64,000 bases of DNA from Blastomonas sp. (GTDB lineage Bacteria; Pseudomonadota; Alphaproteobacteria; Sphingomonadales; Sphingomonadaceae). The translations under genes and the position numbers were made by a program. Below the pieces are notes generated by a model. The model was not told the DNA's origin, did no database searches, and saw only the letters and a program-made list of their open reading frames with translations. The first letter of the stretch is position 1, and every line of letters starts with the position of its first letter. Where the stretch lies: NCBI RefSeq assembly GCF_030373265.1, contig NZ_JAUCZC010000008.1, positions 89,636 through 153,635 on the forward strand, in the 5' to 3' direction. Of this stretch, positions 18,202 through 28,339 are shown piece by piece.

Positions 18202-19169
18202 ACCGCTCGCTCGCCCTCAATCTCGCGCTGCTCGCGGGCATCGCCGTCACCGTGCTGCTGTCGCTGATGGCGGGCAAGGTATGGATCCCGCTCGACGCCT
18301 GGGTGGCGGACGATCCGCGCTGGCCGATCATCGCCGAGCTGCGAATGCCGCGGATCGTGCTCGCGGTGCTGGTGGGCGCGGCTTTGGGCCTGTCGGGCGC
18401 AGCGATGCAAGGATATCTGCGCAATCCGCTCGCCGACCCCGGGCTGTTCGGCGTGTCCTCGGGCGCGGCTTTGGGCGCGGTGATCTCGCTGTATTTCGGC
18501 TATGCCGCCTCGCCTTTGCTGCTGCCCGCCTTTGCACTCACCGGCGCAGGGATCACGATGGCGATCCTCGCTCTGCTGGTCGGCCGATCCGGCAGCATCA
18601 TCGTGTTCACGCTGGCGGGCGTGATCCTGTCGAGCGTCGCGGGATCGATGACCGCGCTGGCGATCAGCCTGGCCCCTACCCCATTTGCGACCTCGCAGAT
18701 CGTCACCTGGCTGATGGGCGCGCTCACCGACCGCAGCTGGGACGACGTCACGCTCGCGCTGCCGCTGCTGGCGCTGGGCTGCATCCTGCTCGCGTTCACC
18801 GGGCGCACGCTCGATGCGCTGACGCTGGGCGAATCCGCTGCTCGCTCGATGGGGGTCGATCCGCTGCGGTTGCAGCTGCTGATCGTCGTCGGGGTCGCCC
18901 TGTGCGTCGGTGCTTCGGTCGCGACCGCGGGGATCATCGGCTTTGTCGGGCTGATCGTGCCGCATCTGGTGCGGCCGTTCGTCGGCAACCGGCCCTCGGC
19001 GGTGCTGCTGCCCTCGGCGCTCGCCGGAGCGCTGCTGCTCTTGGTCGCCGACAGCGTGGTTCGCGCGCTGCCGACGGTAAGCGAATTGCGGCTGGGGATC
19101 GCGATGTCGATGCTCGGCGGGCCGTTCTTCCTGATCCTGCTGCTGCGCATGCGCCGGACGCTGGCATGA
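18198..19169 (+). CDS. btuC: Corrinoid ABC transporter permease
   Basis: 323-residue FecCD/BtuC-type permease with about nine or ten membrane segments. Family motifs include PRIVLAVLVGAALGLSGAAM, the NPLADPGLFGVSSGAALGAV loop and GFVGLIVPHLVRPFVG near the C-terminus. The GTG start overlaps the btuF stop (GTGA), and the stop overlaps the ATPase start. Confidence 0.9.
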   Translation: MNRSLALNLALLAGIAVTVLLSLMAGKVWIPLDAWVADDPRWPIIAELRMPRIVLAVLVGAALGLSGAAMQGYLRNPLADPGLFGVSSGAALGAVISLYFGYAASPLLLPAFALTGAGITMAILALLVGRSGSIIVFTLAGVILSSVAGSMTALAISLAPTPFATSQIVTWLMGALTDRSWDDVTLALPLLALGCILLAFTGRTLDALTLGESAARSMGVDPLRLQLLIVVGVALCVGASVATAGIIGFVGLIVPHLVRPFVGNRPSAVLLPSALAGALLLLVADSVVRALPTVSELRLGIAMSMLGGPFFLILLLRMRRTLA

Positions 19170-19945
19170 GCGTGCTCGCCGCAGAGAGCCTGTCGCTCAA
19201 GCTCGGCGGACGCCGCGTGCTCGATGCGGTCAGCGCCAGCTTCGTGCCCGGACGGGTGACCGCGGTGCTCGGCCCCAATGGCGCGGGCAAGTCGACGTTG
19301 CTCTCATGCCTCGCCGGGCTGCACACCCCCGAAGCCGGTCAGGTGCTGGTCGGCGGGCAGCCCCGCGCTTCGTGGACGATGCGTGACCTTGCGCGGCAGA
19401 TCGGCCTGTTGCCGCAGGGCGCCGATGTCCATTGGGATGTCGATGTCGCGACTTTGGTGGCCTTGGGCCGCTATCCGCACCGCACCCGCTGGGGCGAGAC
19501 CGATGCCGACCGCGCCGCCGTCGCGCGCGCGATGGCCGCGACCGATGTCACCCAGTTCGCCGCGCGTCCGATGACCGCGCTTTCGGGCGGCGAGCGCGCG
19601 CGCGTCCTGCTCGCGCGGGTGCTGGCGGGCGAGCCGCACTGGCTGCTGGCGGACGAGCCGCTCGCCAATCTCGACCCCGCGCACCAGCTCGATACGCTCG
19701 AATGCCTGCGCGATGTCGCGCGCTCGGGCGCGGGGGTGATCGTCGTGCTGCACGACCTCAACCACGCGATGCGGGTGGCGGACGAGGTGCTGCTGCTGTG
19801 CGACGGCCGCATCGTCGCGCAAGGTCCGCCCGCCGAGGTGCTGACGCCCGAGCGGATTGCTGCGACCTATGGCGTGTCGTCGCATATCGGCACCACGCCG
19901 GACGGGGTGCGGTTTGTCGTGACCACCCCGATGGCGCAGCGCTGA
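19166..19945 (+). CDS. btuD: Corrinoid ABC transporter ATPase
   Basis: 259 residues. Walker A GPNGAGKST near residue 36, a Q-loop glutamine in LLPQGAD, signature LSGGERARVLLARVLAG, Walker B WLLADEP, and a switch histidine in VVLHDLNHA. It powers the BtuC permease. The ATG overlaps the permease stop (ATGA), and the stop is shared with the cbiB start (TGATG). Confidence 0.92.
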   Translation: MSVLAAESLSLKLGGRRVLDAVSASFVPGRVTAVLGPNGAGKSTLLSCLAGLHTPEAGQVLVGGQPRASWTMRDLARQIGLLPQGADVHWDVDVATLVALGRYPHRTRWGETDADRAAVARAMAATDVTQFAARPMTALSGGERARVLLARVLAGEPHWLLADEPLANLDPAHQLDTLECLRDVARSGAGVIVVLHDLNHAMRVADEVLLLCDGRIVAQGPPAEVLTPERIAATYGVSSHIGTTPDGVRFVVTTPMAQR

Positions 19946-20871
19946 TGCTCATGCGGCCCGAACAGCTGCTGCTGGCGCTGATCGGCGAGGCCGCGATCGG
20001 CTATCCCGCCTGGTTGCTGGCGGCGATCGGTCATCCGGTGATCTGGATCGGTGCGGCGATTGCCGCGCTCGAGCGGCGCTGGAACGCTGGGGATGCGACC
20101 CGCCGCCGGGCGATGGGGCTGGCGCTGCTGGCGCTGGTCGCAGGCGGTGTCGGCGCGATCGGCTGGCTGATCGAGGCATGGGCGGGCGACGGCGTCGCGG
20201 TCGGCGTGGTGATCGTGCTCGCAACCACCGGTCTTGCGCAGCTCAGCTTGGATGATCACGTCCGCGCCGTGGCCAGCCCGCTGCTGCGCGGCGATGTTGC
20301 TGCAGCGCGCGCAGCGGTCGGACGCATCGTCGGCCGCGACACCGCAGCGCTCGATGAGAGCGGCATCGCGGTCGCCGCGACCGAGAGCCTCGCCGAAAGC
20401 TTCTGCGATGGCGTTGTCGCGCCGGCGTTCTGGTTTCTGGTCGCGGGGCTACCGGGGCTGCTGATCTGCAAGGTGGTCAACACGGCGGATTCGATGATCG
20501 GCCATCGCGACGCCCGCTATCTGCATTTTGGCTGGGCGGCGGCCCGGACCGATGATGTGGTGAACTTCATCCCCGCGCGGATTTCAGGCGTGCTTGTCTG
20601 CCTCGCCGGAATGGGCGGATGGCGCACCATGCTGCGCGATGCGCGCCACCACGCCTCACCCAATGGCGGCTGGCCCGAGGCGGCGATGGCAGGCGTATTG
20701 GAGCGCAGGCTGGGCGGTCCGGTCCGCTATGACGGCGAGACCGCGCACCGCGCCTGGCTGGGCGATGGCCCCGCGCCCGATGCCAAGGATCTGCAACGCG
20801 CGCTGTGGGTCTATCGCCGCGCGTGTATGCTGATGTGGTCGATCATAGGGGTTCTCGCATGGCTGCTGTGA
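19945..20871 (+). CDS. cbiB: Adenosylcobinamide-phosphate synthase
   Basis: 308-residue membrane protein (CbiB in Salmonella, CobD in Pseudomonas). It joins aminopropanol phosphate to adenosylcobyric acid. The conserved blocks [19 protein letters not shown] and [17 protein letters not shown] are present, with several hydrophobic segments in the N-terminal third. The start overlaps the btuD stop; an ATG two codons later is an alternative. Confidence 0.92.
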   Translation: MLMRPEQLLLALIGEAAIGYPAWLLAAIGHPVIWIGAAIAALERRWNAGDATRRRAMGLALLALVAGGVGAIGWLIEAWAGDGVAVGVVIVLATTGLAQLSLDDHVRAVASPLLRGDVAAARAAVGRIVGRDTAALDESGIAVAATESLAESFCDGVVAPAFWFLVAGLPGLLICKVVNTADSMIGHRDARYLHFGWAAARTDDVVNFIPARISGVLVCLAGMGGWRTMLRDARHHASPNGGWPEAAMAGVLERRLGGPVRYDGETAHRAWLGDGPAPDAKDLQRALWVYRRACMLMWSIIGVLAWLL

Positions 20872-22316
20872 TGCTGCAGGGGACCGGATCGGATGTCGGC
20901 AAGTCGGTGCTGGTCGCAGGATTGTGCCGGTTGCTCGCCAATCGCGGGCTGATCGTGCGCCCGTTCAAGCCGCAGAACATGTCGAACAACGCTGCGGTGG
21001 CAGTCGGCGGCGAGATCGGCCGCGCGCAGGCGCTGCAGGCGCTCGCGTGCCGCGTGCCGCCCAGCATCGACATGAACCCGGTGCTGATCAAGCCGCAGTC
21101 GGACACCGGCGCGCAGGTGGTGGTCCACGGCAAGGTTGTCGGGATGCTCGGCGCAGCCGATTATCAGCATCGCAAAGGCGAGCTGCTGCATGCGGTGCTG
21201 CAATCCTGGAGCCGGTTGAAGGCCGACGCCGATATCGTCATCGTCGAGGGCGCAGGTTCCCCGGCGGAGATCAACCTGCGCGCGGGCGACATCGCCAATA
21301 TGGGCTTTGCCCGCGCCACCGGCGTGCCGGTGGTGCTCATAGGCGATATCGACCGCGGCGGGGTGATCGCGTCGATCGTCGGCACCAAGGCCGTGATCGA
21401 CGCAGACGACGCCGCGATGATCCACGGCTTCCTGATCAACAAGTTCCGCGGCGATGTCCGGCTGTTCGACAATGGATATGCCGAGATCGAACGCCGCACC
21501 GGCTGGCCCGGCCTCGGCGTCATCCCCTGGCTTGCCGCCGCGCGTCAGCTGCCCGCCGAGGACGCGGTGGTGCTCGATTCCGCAGCGGCCAGCGAGGGCG
21601 CGATCACCATCGCGGTGCCGATGCTCTCGCGGATCGCCAATTTCGACGACTTCGATGCCCTGGCGCACGAGCCGGGCGTGAAGCTGGTGATGGTGCCGCC
21701 GGGCCAGCCGCTCCCCGGCGATGCGGCACTGATCATCCTGCCCGGCACCAAGGCGACCATCGCGGACCTCGCATTCCTTCGCGCGCAGGGCTGGGATATC
21801 GATATCGCGGCGCACGTCCGGCGCGGCGGCGGCCTGCTCGGCATCTGCGGCGGCTATCAGATGCTCGGGCAGATCATCGAGGACCCCGATGGCGTCGAGG
21901 GCGCGCCCGAGACCGTCGCCGGATTGGGCTATCTGCCCGTCGCCACCCGGCTGACCGGCGACAAGCGCGTGGTCGATGTCACCGGCACCAGCCTGCGCGA
22001 TGGCGCGGCGTTTGCGGGCTATGAAATTCATGTCGGCCAGACTCGCGCGCTTGGGCCCTTGCAACCGCTGCTGCGGCTGGCCGATGGCGCGGAAGACGGC
22101 GTCGTCAGCGCCGATGGCCAAATCGCGGGCTGCTATATCCACCGCCTGTTCGATCATCCCGCCCAGCGCGGGGCATGGCTGGCGCGGCTGGGCGCGCAGT
22201 CCGATGGCGTCGCGCAGGGCCACCGCGTCGACCAGGCGCTCGATGCGCTGGCCGCCTCGCTCGAGGACTATGTCGATATCGACCGGCTGCTGGCCATTGC
22301 GGGGCATAGGCCATGA
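20859..22316 (+). CDS. cobQ: Adenosylcobyric acid synthase, glutamine-dependent
   Basis: 485 residues. Amidates four side chains of adenosylcobyrinic acid a,c-diamide. The N-terminal ATP-binding domain starts [18 protein letters not shown] with [11 protein letters not shown]. The C-terminal class I glutamine-amidotransferase-like domain carries the cysteine motif [12 protein letters not shown] and a late [10 protein letters not shown] histidine. The ATG at 20859 overlaps cbiB by 13 bases; an ATG at 20871 would give the one-base TGATG junction seen elsewhere in this operon but trims the usual N-terminus. Confidence 0.94.
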   Translation: MAAVMLQGTGSDVGKSVLVAGLCRLLANRGLIVRPFKPQNMSNNAAVAVGGEIGRAQALQALACRVPPSIDMNPVLIKPQSDTGAQVVVHGKVVGMLGAADYQHRKGELLHAVLQSWSRLKADADIVIVEGAGSPAEINLRAGDIANMGFARATGVPVVLIGDIDRGGVIASIVGTKAVIDADDAAMIHGFLINKFRGDVRLFDNGYAEIERRTGWPGLGVIPWLAAARQLPAEDAVVLDSAAASEGAITIAVPMLSRIANFDDFDALAHEPGVKLVMVPPGQPLPGDAALIILPGTKATIADLAFLRAQGWDIDIAAHVRRGGGLLGICGGYQMLGQIIEDPDGVEGAPETVAGLGYLPVATRLTGDKRVVDVTGTSLRDGAAFAGYEIHVGQTRALGPLQPLLRLADGAEDGVVSADGQIAGCYIHRLFDHPAQRGAWLARLGAQSDGVAQGHRVDQALDALAASLEDYVDIDRLLAIAGHRP

Positions 22317-22951
22317 CCGAACCGGTGTTCGACGCCGCCTTTCGCGAGCAACTCGCCCAGTTGCTGGCCTGGCGGCGCGATGTCCGGCATTTCGAGACGC
22401 GCGCGCTTCCCGATGGCCTGCTCGACACCTTGCTCGACGCCGCTTGCCACGGCCCGTCGGTGGGCAACGCCCAGCCCTGGCGGTTCGTCCGCATCGTCTC
22501 GCCCGAGCGCCGCAAGGCACTGGCCGACACCGTCGATGCGCAGAAGCACGCGGCGGGCGAGAGCTACTCGGGCGAGCGCAAGGCGCTGTACGATGGCCTC
22601 AAACTCCACGGCCTGCGCGAGGCGCCCGAGATTGTCGCGGTGTTCTGCGACGAACAGGGCGAGGCCGGAGACGGCCTTGGCCGCGCGACGATGCCCGAAA
22701 CTTTGTGCTGGTCGGTGGTAACCGCCGTGCACACTGTGTGGCTGGCCGCGCGCGCGAACGGCGTTGGCCTCGGCTGGGTGTCGATCATCGATCCCAATGG
22801 CATGAACGCCCTGCTCGAGGTGCCCGCACATTGGCGGTTTATCGCATTGCTGTGCCTGGGCTATCCCGAGCGCGCGAGCGAGACGCCCGAGCTTGTCCGG
22901 CATGGCTGGCAGGACCGGCTTCCGTCCGACATCACAAGGCTGGAGCGCTGA
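22313..22951 (+). CDS. bluB: 5,6-dimethylbenzimidazole synthase
   Basis: 212-residue nitroreductase-fold flavoprotein that fragments reduced FMN, using oxygen, to make the lower ligand DMB. Matching stretches are [28 protein letters not shown] and [11 protein letters not shown]. The ATG overlaps the cobQ stop (ATGA). Its presence implies that this organism makes its own DMB and assembles true cobalamin aerobically. Confidence 0.93.
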   Translation: MTEPVFDAAFREQLAQLLAWRRDVRHFETRALPDGLLDTLLDAACHGPSVGNAQPWRFVRIVSPERRKALADTVDAQKHAAGESYSGERKALYDGLKLHGLREAPEIVAVFCDEQGEAGDGLGRATMPETLCWSVVTAVHTVWLAARANGVGLGWVSIIDPNGMNALLEVPAHWRFIALLCLGYPERASETPELVRHGWQDRLPSDITRLER

Positions 22952-23949
22952 TGATCACCCGCGACGATGTTCAGGCCAGGCTCGATGCCCTCGCCAAGCC
23001 GGTCGGCAGCCTGGGACGGCTCGAGACGCTGGCGATCGAGCTGGCACTGGCAGGGCAATCGCTCACCCCGCTCACCCGCCCGCGCCGCATCGTGCTGTTC
23101 GCCGCCGATCATGGCGTGGTCGCGCAGGGCGTGACGCCCTGGCCCTCGGCGGTGACCACCGCGATGGTCGAGACGATCCTGAGCGGCAAGGCGAGCAGCA
23201 CCGCGCTGGCGCAAGCACACGGCGTCGATGTGCGGGTGGTGAACGCCGGAATGGTCCAGCCGCCGCGCGAACCCTGGCCGCAGCATTTCAATCCGCAGCC
23301 CGTCGCGCCGGGCACCGCCGATCTCAGCCAGGGTCCGGCGATGTCTGTCGAACAGTTCGACACCGCCTGGGCGCTGGGCGAGGTCGAAGCGCAAGCTGCG
23401 ATCCAATCCGGCCATCGGCTGCTGATCGCGGGCGAGATGGGCATCGGCAACACCACCGCCGCCGCCTGCCTCACCCATGCGCTCGCGGGGATCGACGCCG
23501 ACACCGCCACCGGAAGCGGCGCGGGCGCGGATGCGGCGATGCGGATCCTCAAGCGCGATATCGTCGCCGCTGCCGTCGCACGGCTGGATGGCCGCACCGA
23601 AAAGGCCGCGCTGGCGGCGATCGCAGGCTTCGAGATCGTCGCGATGGCGGGTTTCTATGCCGAGGCCGCGCGGCAGGGCGTGCCGGTGTTGCTCGACGGC
23701 TATGTCACCACCGCCGCCGCGTTGATCGCCGAACATCTGTGTCCGGGCACGCGGCGGGTGATGATCGCAGGCCATCTCTCCGCCGAGCCCGGCCATCGCG
23801 CGGCGCTTACCCAGCTTGGCCTCACCCCGGTGCTCGAATGGCAGATGCGGCTGGGCGAAGGCAGCGGCGCACTGGTCGCGCTGCCGTTGCTCGACAGCGC
23901 CGCGGCGTTGCTGTGCGATGTAGCAAAGCTCGCGGATATCGGCGCCTGA
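22951..23949 (+). CDS. cobT: Nicotinate-nucleotide:DMB phosphoribosyltransferase
   Basis: 332 residues. Activates the lower ligand by making alpha-ribazole phosphate. Motifs: KPVGSLGRLE near the N-terminus, FAADHGVVAQGVTPWP, GEMGIGNTTAAA, and the catalytic glutamate region MRLGEGSGAL near the C-terminus. The start shares a base with the bluB stop (TGATG). Confidence 0.94.
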   Translation: MITRDDVQARLDALAKPVGSLGRLETLAIELALAGQSLTPLTRPRRIVLFAADHGVVAQGVTPWPSAVTTAMVETILSGKASSTALAQAHGVDVRVVNAGMVQPPREPWPQHFNPQPVAPGTADLSQGPAMSVEQFDTAWALGEVEAQAAIQSGHRLLIAGEMGIGNTTAAACLTHALAGIDADTATGSGAGADAAMRILKRDIVAAAVARLDGRTEKAALAAIAGFEIVAMAGFYAEAARQGVPVLLDGYVTTAAALIAEHLCPGTRRVMIAGHLSAEPGHRAALTQLGLTPVLEWQMRLGEGSGALVALPLLDSAAALLCDVAKLADIGA

Positions 23950-23950
23950 T

Positions 23951-24742
23951 ATGGAACGGCCATGCCCCGCCTGGGCGCCGCCGGTGCTCGCAATCCAGTT
24001 TCTCACGCGGATTCCTGTGCCCGGCACCGAAAAGCTGACCGCGCAGCAGGTCACGACCGGGCTGGTGCAGGCGGTTGGCTGGTTCCCGCTGGTGGGCGCA
24101 GGCATCGGCGCGATCACCGCAGGCGTCGCGCTGGCGGCGGACAGCCTCTGGCCCGCATTGGTCGCGGTGCTGATCGCGCTCGTGGTCGAGGCGCGGTTGA
24201 CAGGCGCCTTCCACGAGGATGCGGTCGCCGATTTCTGCGACGCGTTCGGCGGCGGCTTCACCGCAGACGATGTCCGGCAGATCATGAAGGACAGCCGCAT
24301 CGGCAGCTATGGCAGCGTCGGGCTGATCCTCGCGCTCGGTCTGCGCGCCGCGCTGACGCTGGCGGTGATCGCGACACTCGCGCCATGGGCGGCGTTCCTG
24401 ACCATTGTCGCCGCTGCCACCTTCGGCCGGCTGCTGGTGGTGGTGCTGATGACCGTGGTTGCGCCCGCACCGCAAGGCACCGGCCTGGCCAAGGATGTCG
24501 CATCGGGTGTCGGGCCGCGTATTCTGGTGCTGGCGCTGGTGACCGCCCTGCCCGGCTTGCTGGGCTTTGCCGTGCTGAGCCCCCTGCCCCTGCTCTTGGG
24601 CGTGCTCGGCGCTGGCGTATTCATCGCCTGGTTCCGCGCGCTGCTGCTCCGCCGGATCGGCGGCAGCACCGGGGATTGCTTGGGCTTTGCCGCTTATGCC
24701 GGCCAGTTGATCCTGCTGCTCGCGGCGACGGCGACATTGTGA
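23951..24742 (+). CDS. cobS: Adenosylcobinamide-GDP ribazoletransferase (cobalamin synthase)
   Basis: 263-residue inner-membrane enzyme that joins AdoCbi-GDP to alpha-ribazole or its phosphate. Conserved LTRIPVP at residue 18, the acidic motif FHEDAVADFCDAFGGG, and KDSRIGSYG; six or so hydrophobic segments. The usual HEDG is HEDA here. Starts one base after the cobT stop. Confidence 0.92.
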   Translation: MERPCPAWAPPVLAIQFLTRIPVPGTEKLTAQQVTTGLVQAVGWFPLVGAGIGAITAGVALAADSLWPALVAVLIALVVEARLTGAFHEDAVADFCDAFGGGFTADDVRQIMKDSRIGSYGSVGLILALGLRAALTLAVIATLAPWAAFLTIVAAATFGRLLVVVLMTVVAPAPQGTGLAKDVASGVGPRILVLALVTALPGLLGFAVLSPLPLLLGVLGAGVFIAWFRALLLRRIGGSTGDCLGFAAYAGQLILLLAATATL

Positions 24743-24744
24743 CG

Positions 24745-25302
24745 ATGCGTGCGGTGCTGCTGGTCCGGCACACCGAGGTCGCGCGCGCCTGGAAGGGCCG
24801 TTGTTATGGGCAAAGTGATATGGGGCTGAGCCGCGAAGGCGCCGCGCATAGGCGCGCGCTCGCGCCCGAGCTGGCCGCATGGCGCCCCGAGATCATTGTG
24901 CATTCGGGCCTGTGCCGCGCGCGGATTCTGGCAGAGGCGGTCGCCACGATGGCAGGCATACCCGTACGCGCGGATCCGCAATGGCAGGAGCGCGATTTCG
25001 GCAGCTGGGAGGGGCGCAATTGGGACGCGATCTACCGCGCCACCGGCAACGCGATGGACGGCATGATCGATGCCCCCGATCACTTCCGCCCCGGCGATGG
25101 AGAAACCACGATGGAGCTCGCCCGGCGATCGCTCGCCGCCTTCGACCGTCTGCCCACTGGCCGCGTGCTGGTGGTCACGCACGGTGGCCCAATCGCGGCG
25201 ATCCTGGGCATGCACCGGGGCCTTGCCGCCCGCGACTGGCCCGCGCTGGTGCCGCCACCGGGGGGCTCAGCGGAGATCGACCGATCGCCTGCAGCCAATT
25301 GA
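24745..25302 (+). CDS. cobC: Histidine phosphatase, probable alpha-ribazole phosphatase
   Basis: 185-residue phosphoglycerate-mutase-like phosphatase: LVRHTEV with the catalytic histidine at residue 9, a second acidic residue in QERDFGSWEG, and the second catalytic histidine in VVTHGGPI. Placed last in the operon right after cobS, it should dephosphorylate alpha-ribazole phosphate or adenosylcobalamin phosphate. A GTG at 24739 overlapping the cobS stop is an alternative start. Confidence 0.87.
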   Translation: MRAVLLVRHTEVARAWKGRCYGQSDMGLSREGAAHRRALAPELAAWRPEIIVHSGLCRARILAEAVATMAGIPVRADPQWQERDFGSWEGRNWDAIYRATGNAMDGMIDAPDHFRPGDGETTMELARRSLAAFDRLPTGRVLVVTHGGPIAAILGMHRGLAARDWPALVPPPGGSAEIDRSPAAN

Positions 25303-25409
25303 CGCTGATCTGAGCACGAACCGGCAATATCCCTCTGGCGTAAATCGCCGATATCGCTAGGTTCCCGGCCCTGGATCTGGGGCGGGACACGCGAAGGGAT
25401 ACGCACTGC

Positions 25410-26750
25410 ATGACCGAACACGCGAGCGGGGTTGCTCCCGAAGTCACGGGCTGGCGCGCGTCACTCCCCAAGGGTCTGAGGCCCTATACCGAAGCGGCTC
25501 CTGTGGCCGCGCTGTTTCTGGGCATCTCGTCGGGCTTTCCGTTCGCGATGATCGCCGCGACCCTGTCGACCCGGCTGGCGCAATCGGGGATCGAGAAATC
25601 GACCGTCACCGCGTTCGCGCTGACCTTCCTGGCCTACAACTTCAAATGGCTGTGGGCGCCGATCATCGATGTGGTGAAGCTGCCTTTGCTAGGCCGGATC
25701 GGCCAGCGCGTGTCGTGGCTGATCCTGTGCGCGGTGCTGGTGATGTTCAGCATCATGTATCTGGGCATTCTCGATCCCGAAGCCGATATCGGCAAGGTCG
25801 CGGTCGCCGCGATCCTGGTCGGGGTGGCCGGCGCGACCTTCGACATCGTCATCGACGCCTATCGCATCGAACTGCTCGAGCCGCACCAATTGGGCGTCGG
25901 ATCGGGCATGAGCCAATATGGCTGGCGGATCGGCGCGGCAGCGGCGGGCGCGATTGCGCTGGTGATCGCGGCGCGCGTCGACTGGACCACGGCGTATATC
26001 GCGGTGTCGTTCTTCGGGCTGTTCGCGGTGGTCACCGGTCTGATCATGGGCGAACCCGCACGGCGGCAGGAGCCCAAGCCTTTGAAAGGCCCGGTCGCTG
26101 CCGCGATCGCCTATGTCAGCCCGCTTGCCGAGTTCTTCAAACGCTCGGGCGCGCTGGTCGTGCTCTTGTTCGTGCTGGTCCACAAGATTGGCGATACGCT
26201 CGCCAACCTGACATTGCGCCTGCTGTTCGAGGATCTGGGTTTCACCAACGACGAGGTCGCGATCTACGATGTGGGTCTGGGCTTCTGGGCGCTGCTCGCT
26301 GGCATCTTCGTGGGCGGGTTCCTGTATGCCCGGCTGGGGATGAAGCGCTCGGTGATGATCAGCCTGATCCTGATGGCGGTCTCCAACCTTGCCTTTGCCG
26401 GGCTTGCAGTGTCCGGGCACAGCAACTGGGCGATGGCGGGCGCGATGGGTTTCGAGAATTTCGCCAGCGGCATCGGCGGGGTGTGCGTGGTCGCGTATCT
26501 CTCGGCCTTGTGCAATCTCGAGTTCACCGCGACCCAGTTCGCGCTGCTCTCGGCGGCGGCGAGCATCACCGGGCGGTTCCTGACCGGAACGCTGGCGGGT
26601 GGCATGATCGAATCACTGGGGTTCGCCAACTTCTACCTTGTTACCACGCTGGCGGCCTTACCCGGCGTGCTGCTGTTCTGGTGGATGATGGCGAGCGGTC
26701 TGGTCGATCGCTCGCTGGGCACCGCGGGGACCGAGGAGAGCGGGGAATAG
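25410..26750 (+). CDS. ampG: AmpG-like MFS permease
   Basis: 446-residue transporter with about 12-14 hydrophobic segments. The opening FLGISSGFPFAMIAATLSTR and FNFKW-like LAYNFKWLWAPIID blocks match AmpG, the inner-membrane importer of anhydromuropeptides in cell-wall recycling. VIDAYRIELL is also typical. No recycling or beta-lactamase gene is next to it, so the substrate is inferred from family. It has its own ATG 107 bases after the cobalamin operon. Confidence 0.78.
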   Translation: MTEHASGVAPEVTGWRASLPKGLRPYTEAAPVAALFLGISSGFPFAMIAATLSTRLAQSGIEKSTVTAFALTFLAYNFKWLWAPIIDVVKLPLLGRIGQRVSWLILCAVLVMFSIMYLGILDPEADIGKVAVAAILVGVAGATFDIVIDAYRIELLEPHQLGVGSGMSQYGWRIGAAAAGAIALVIAARVDWTTAYIAVSFFGLFAVVTGLIMGEPARRQEPKPLKGPVAAAIAYVSPLAEFFKRSGALVVLLFVLVHKIGDTLANLTLRLLFEDLGFTNDEVAIYDVGLGFWALLAGIFVGGFLYARLGMKRSVMISLILMAVSNLAFAGLAVSGHSNWAMAGAMGFENFASGIGGVCVVAYLSALCNLEFTATQFALLSAAASITGRFLTGTLAGGMIESLGFANFYLVTTLAALPGVLLFWWMMASGLVDRSLGTAGTEESGE

Positions 26751-26774
26751 TTTCGACCTGCCCACTCATATAAC

Positions 26775-26855
26775 CGTCACCCCCGCGAACGCGGGGGTCC
26801 CGCTTCTGCGCGACCGTTCCGAAAAAGCGGGATTCCCGCGTTCGCGGGAATGACG
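26775..26855. repeat. 81-bp interspersed palindrome (REP-like)
   Basis: CGTCACCCCCGCGAACGCGG at 26775 onward is mirrored by CCGCGTTCGCGGGAATGACG ending at 26855. Inner arms GTCCCGCTT and AAGCGGGAT also pair. This is the familiar CCCGCGAACGCGGG type of extragenic repeat. It lies between the convergent ampG and folC ends and probably acts as a bidirectional stop. Confidence 0.75.
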
Positions 26856-26857
26856 GA

Positions 26858-28183
26858 TCAATCCGGCTCCTGGCCGTTCGCCTTGAGCACCTCGCCCGCC
26901 AGATAAAGCGAGCCTGCGATCAGCACCGGGATCGGCTCGCGATCCGCCAGCCCCCTCACCGCCGCCTCGACATCCGCCGCCGCCTCGACCTCGATCCCCG
27001 ATGTGAGGCACGCCTGGAACGCATCGGCATCGTGCCATTCGTGCCCCGGCACCGGCAGCGCGGTAACGCTGGCGAGATACGGCTCTAATGGCCCGAGCAG
27101 CGCGCTGGCCTGCTTGTTCGACAGCATGCCGATCACCAGGTGCACCTTGCCGCCCATGCTGGCGACATGCTTGGCCAGAGCCGCGCCGGCATCGGGGTTG
27201 TGGCCGCCGTCGAGCCAGATGGCCTCGCCCGTGCCCAGCAACGCGGTCAGCGGGCCATCGCTCAGCCTTTGCAGCCGCGCAGGCCAGTCGGCCCAGCCCA
27301 TCGCGGCGGACAGCGCGCTGTCGGGGATGGCAAGCGCGCTCTGGTGGCGGATCATCGCCACGGCAAGCGCGGCATTGTCCGCCTGATGCTCGCCGGGCAG
27401 ACGCGGCAGCGGCAGGCTGAGCCGTCCGTCGACATCGCGAAAATGCAGCCGCCCCTGATACAGCGCCGCGTCCCAGTCCTCGCCGCGCGCCTGGACGAAC
27501 GCACCGGCGCGCATCGCCTGGCCCGCGATCGCGCCCATCATGCCGATCGAATAGCGCTGGATCACCATAGGCACCTCCGCCTTGGCGATGCCGGCCTTCT
27601 CGAACGCGATCCGCTCCATCGGATCGTCCGGCGTGCCCTCTTCGGGCGCGAGCAGAAACGCCTCGTGGTCGATCCCGAGCGCGGCGATCCCGCACACCGC
27701 AGGGTGCGCGAGCACGTTGGTTGCATCGAGCCTGCCGCCGAGGCCAACCTCGATCACGCACGCATCGGCAGGCGTCTCGGCAAAGGCGAGGAAGGCGGCC
27801 GCCGTGGTCACTTCGAAGAAGCTCGCGCCGGTGCCCTCGGCGATGTCGAGCACGCGCGCGAGATAGGCGGCAAGGCTATCGTCATCGATCAAGCGTCCCG
27901 CGATGCGGATGCGTTCGTTGAAGCGCACCAGATGCGGGCTGGTATAGACGTGGCAGGTCTGGCCCGAAGCCTCGATCGCGGCGCGCAGGAAGGCGCAGGT
28001 CGATCCCTTGCCGTTGGTGCCTGCGACATGAAACACCGGCGGCAGGCGGTGGTGGGGGTTGTCCAGCCGGGCGAGCAGCGCGGTGATCCGCTCGAGCCCC
28101 AGCACATCGCGCCCGGGCGAGAGCGCGGTCAGCCGGTCGAGCTGGGTCTGGACACCGGGGTCGGAGGAGACGGCGTGGTCCAT
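26858..28183 (-). CDS. folC: Folylpolyglutamate synthase / dihydrofolate synthase
   Basis: 441-residue Mur-ligase-family enzyme. Adds glutamate to dihydropteroate and folates. The P-loop is AGTNGKGSTCAF near residue 55; TSPHLVRFNERIRI and EVGLGGRLDATN follow, with the C-terminal LDGGHNPDA. The ATG at 28183 is chosen because GGGGGAGGA lies just upstream; that site belongs to the arm of a palindromic repeat. Last gene of the trpFBA-accD-folC series. Confidence 0.93.
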   Translation of the reverse strand: MDHAVSSDPGVQTQLDRLTALSPGRDVLGLERITALLARLDNPHHRLPPVFHVAGTNGKGSTCAFLRAAIEASGQTCHVYTSPHLVRFNERIRIAGRLIDDDSLAAYLARVLDIAEGTGASFFEVTTAAAFLAFAETPADACVIEVGLGGRLDATNVLAHPAVCGIAALGIDHEAFLLAPEEGTPDDPMERIAFEKAGIAKAEVPMVIQRYSIGMMGAIAGQAMRAGAFVQARGEDWDAALYQGRLHFRDVDGRLSLPLPRLPGEHQADNAALAVAMIRHQSALAIPDSALSAAMGWADWPARLQRLSDGPLTALLGTGEAIWLDGGHNPDAGAALAKHVASMGGKVHLVIGMLSNKQASALLGPLEPYLASVTALPVPGHEWHDADAFQACLTSGIEVEAAADVEAAVRGLADREPIPVLIAGSLYLAGEVLKANGQEPD

Positions 28184-28186
28184 CCT

Positions 28187-28308
28187 AAAATCCTCCCCCA
28201 TGGGGGGAGGGGGACCGCGAAGCGGTGGAGGGGTGACACGCTATCGCCGAAGGGGACACCCCTCCGTCATGGCTGCGCCATGCCACCTCCCCTTGCAGGG
28301 GAGGATTT
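28187..28308. repeat. Compound palindromic repeat between accD and folC
   Basis: About 122 bases bounded by AAAATCCTCCCC and GGGGAGGATTT. Inside are several perfect sub-palindromes: CCTCCCC/GGGGAGG arms, ACCGC-GAA-GCGGT, GGAGGGGTG with CACCCCTCC, and CATGGC-TGC-GCCATG. Its folC-side arm supplies the folC ribosome binding site. Confidence 0.75.
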
Positions 28309-28339
28309 GCGTTGTGCCCCGTCACCACCGCCGAAGCGC

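Noticed and set aside
26775..26855. Insertion sequence ends
   Set aside because: No transposase and no target duplication seen; fits a REP-like palindrome.
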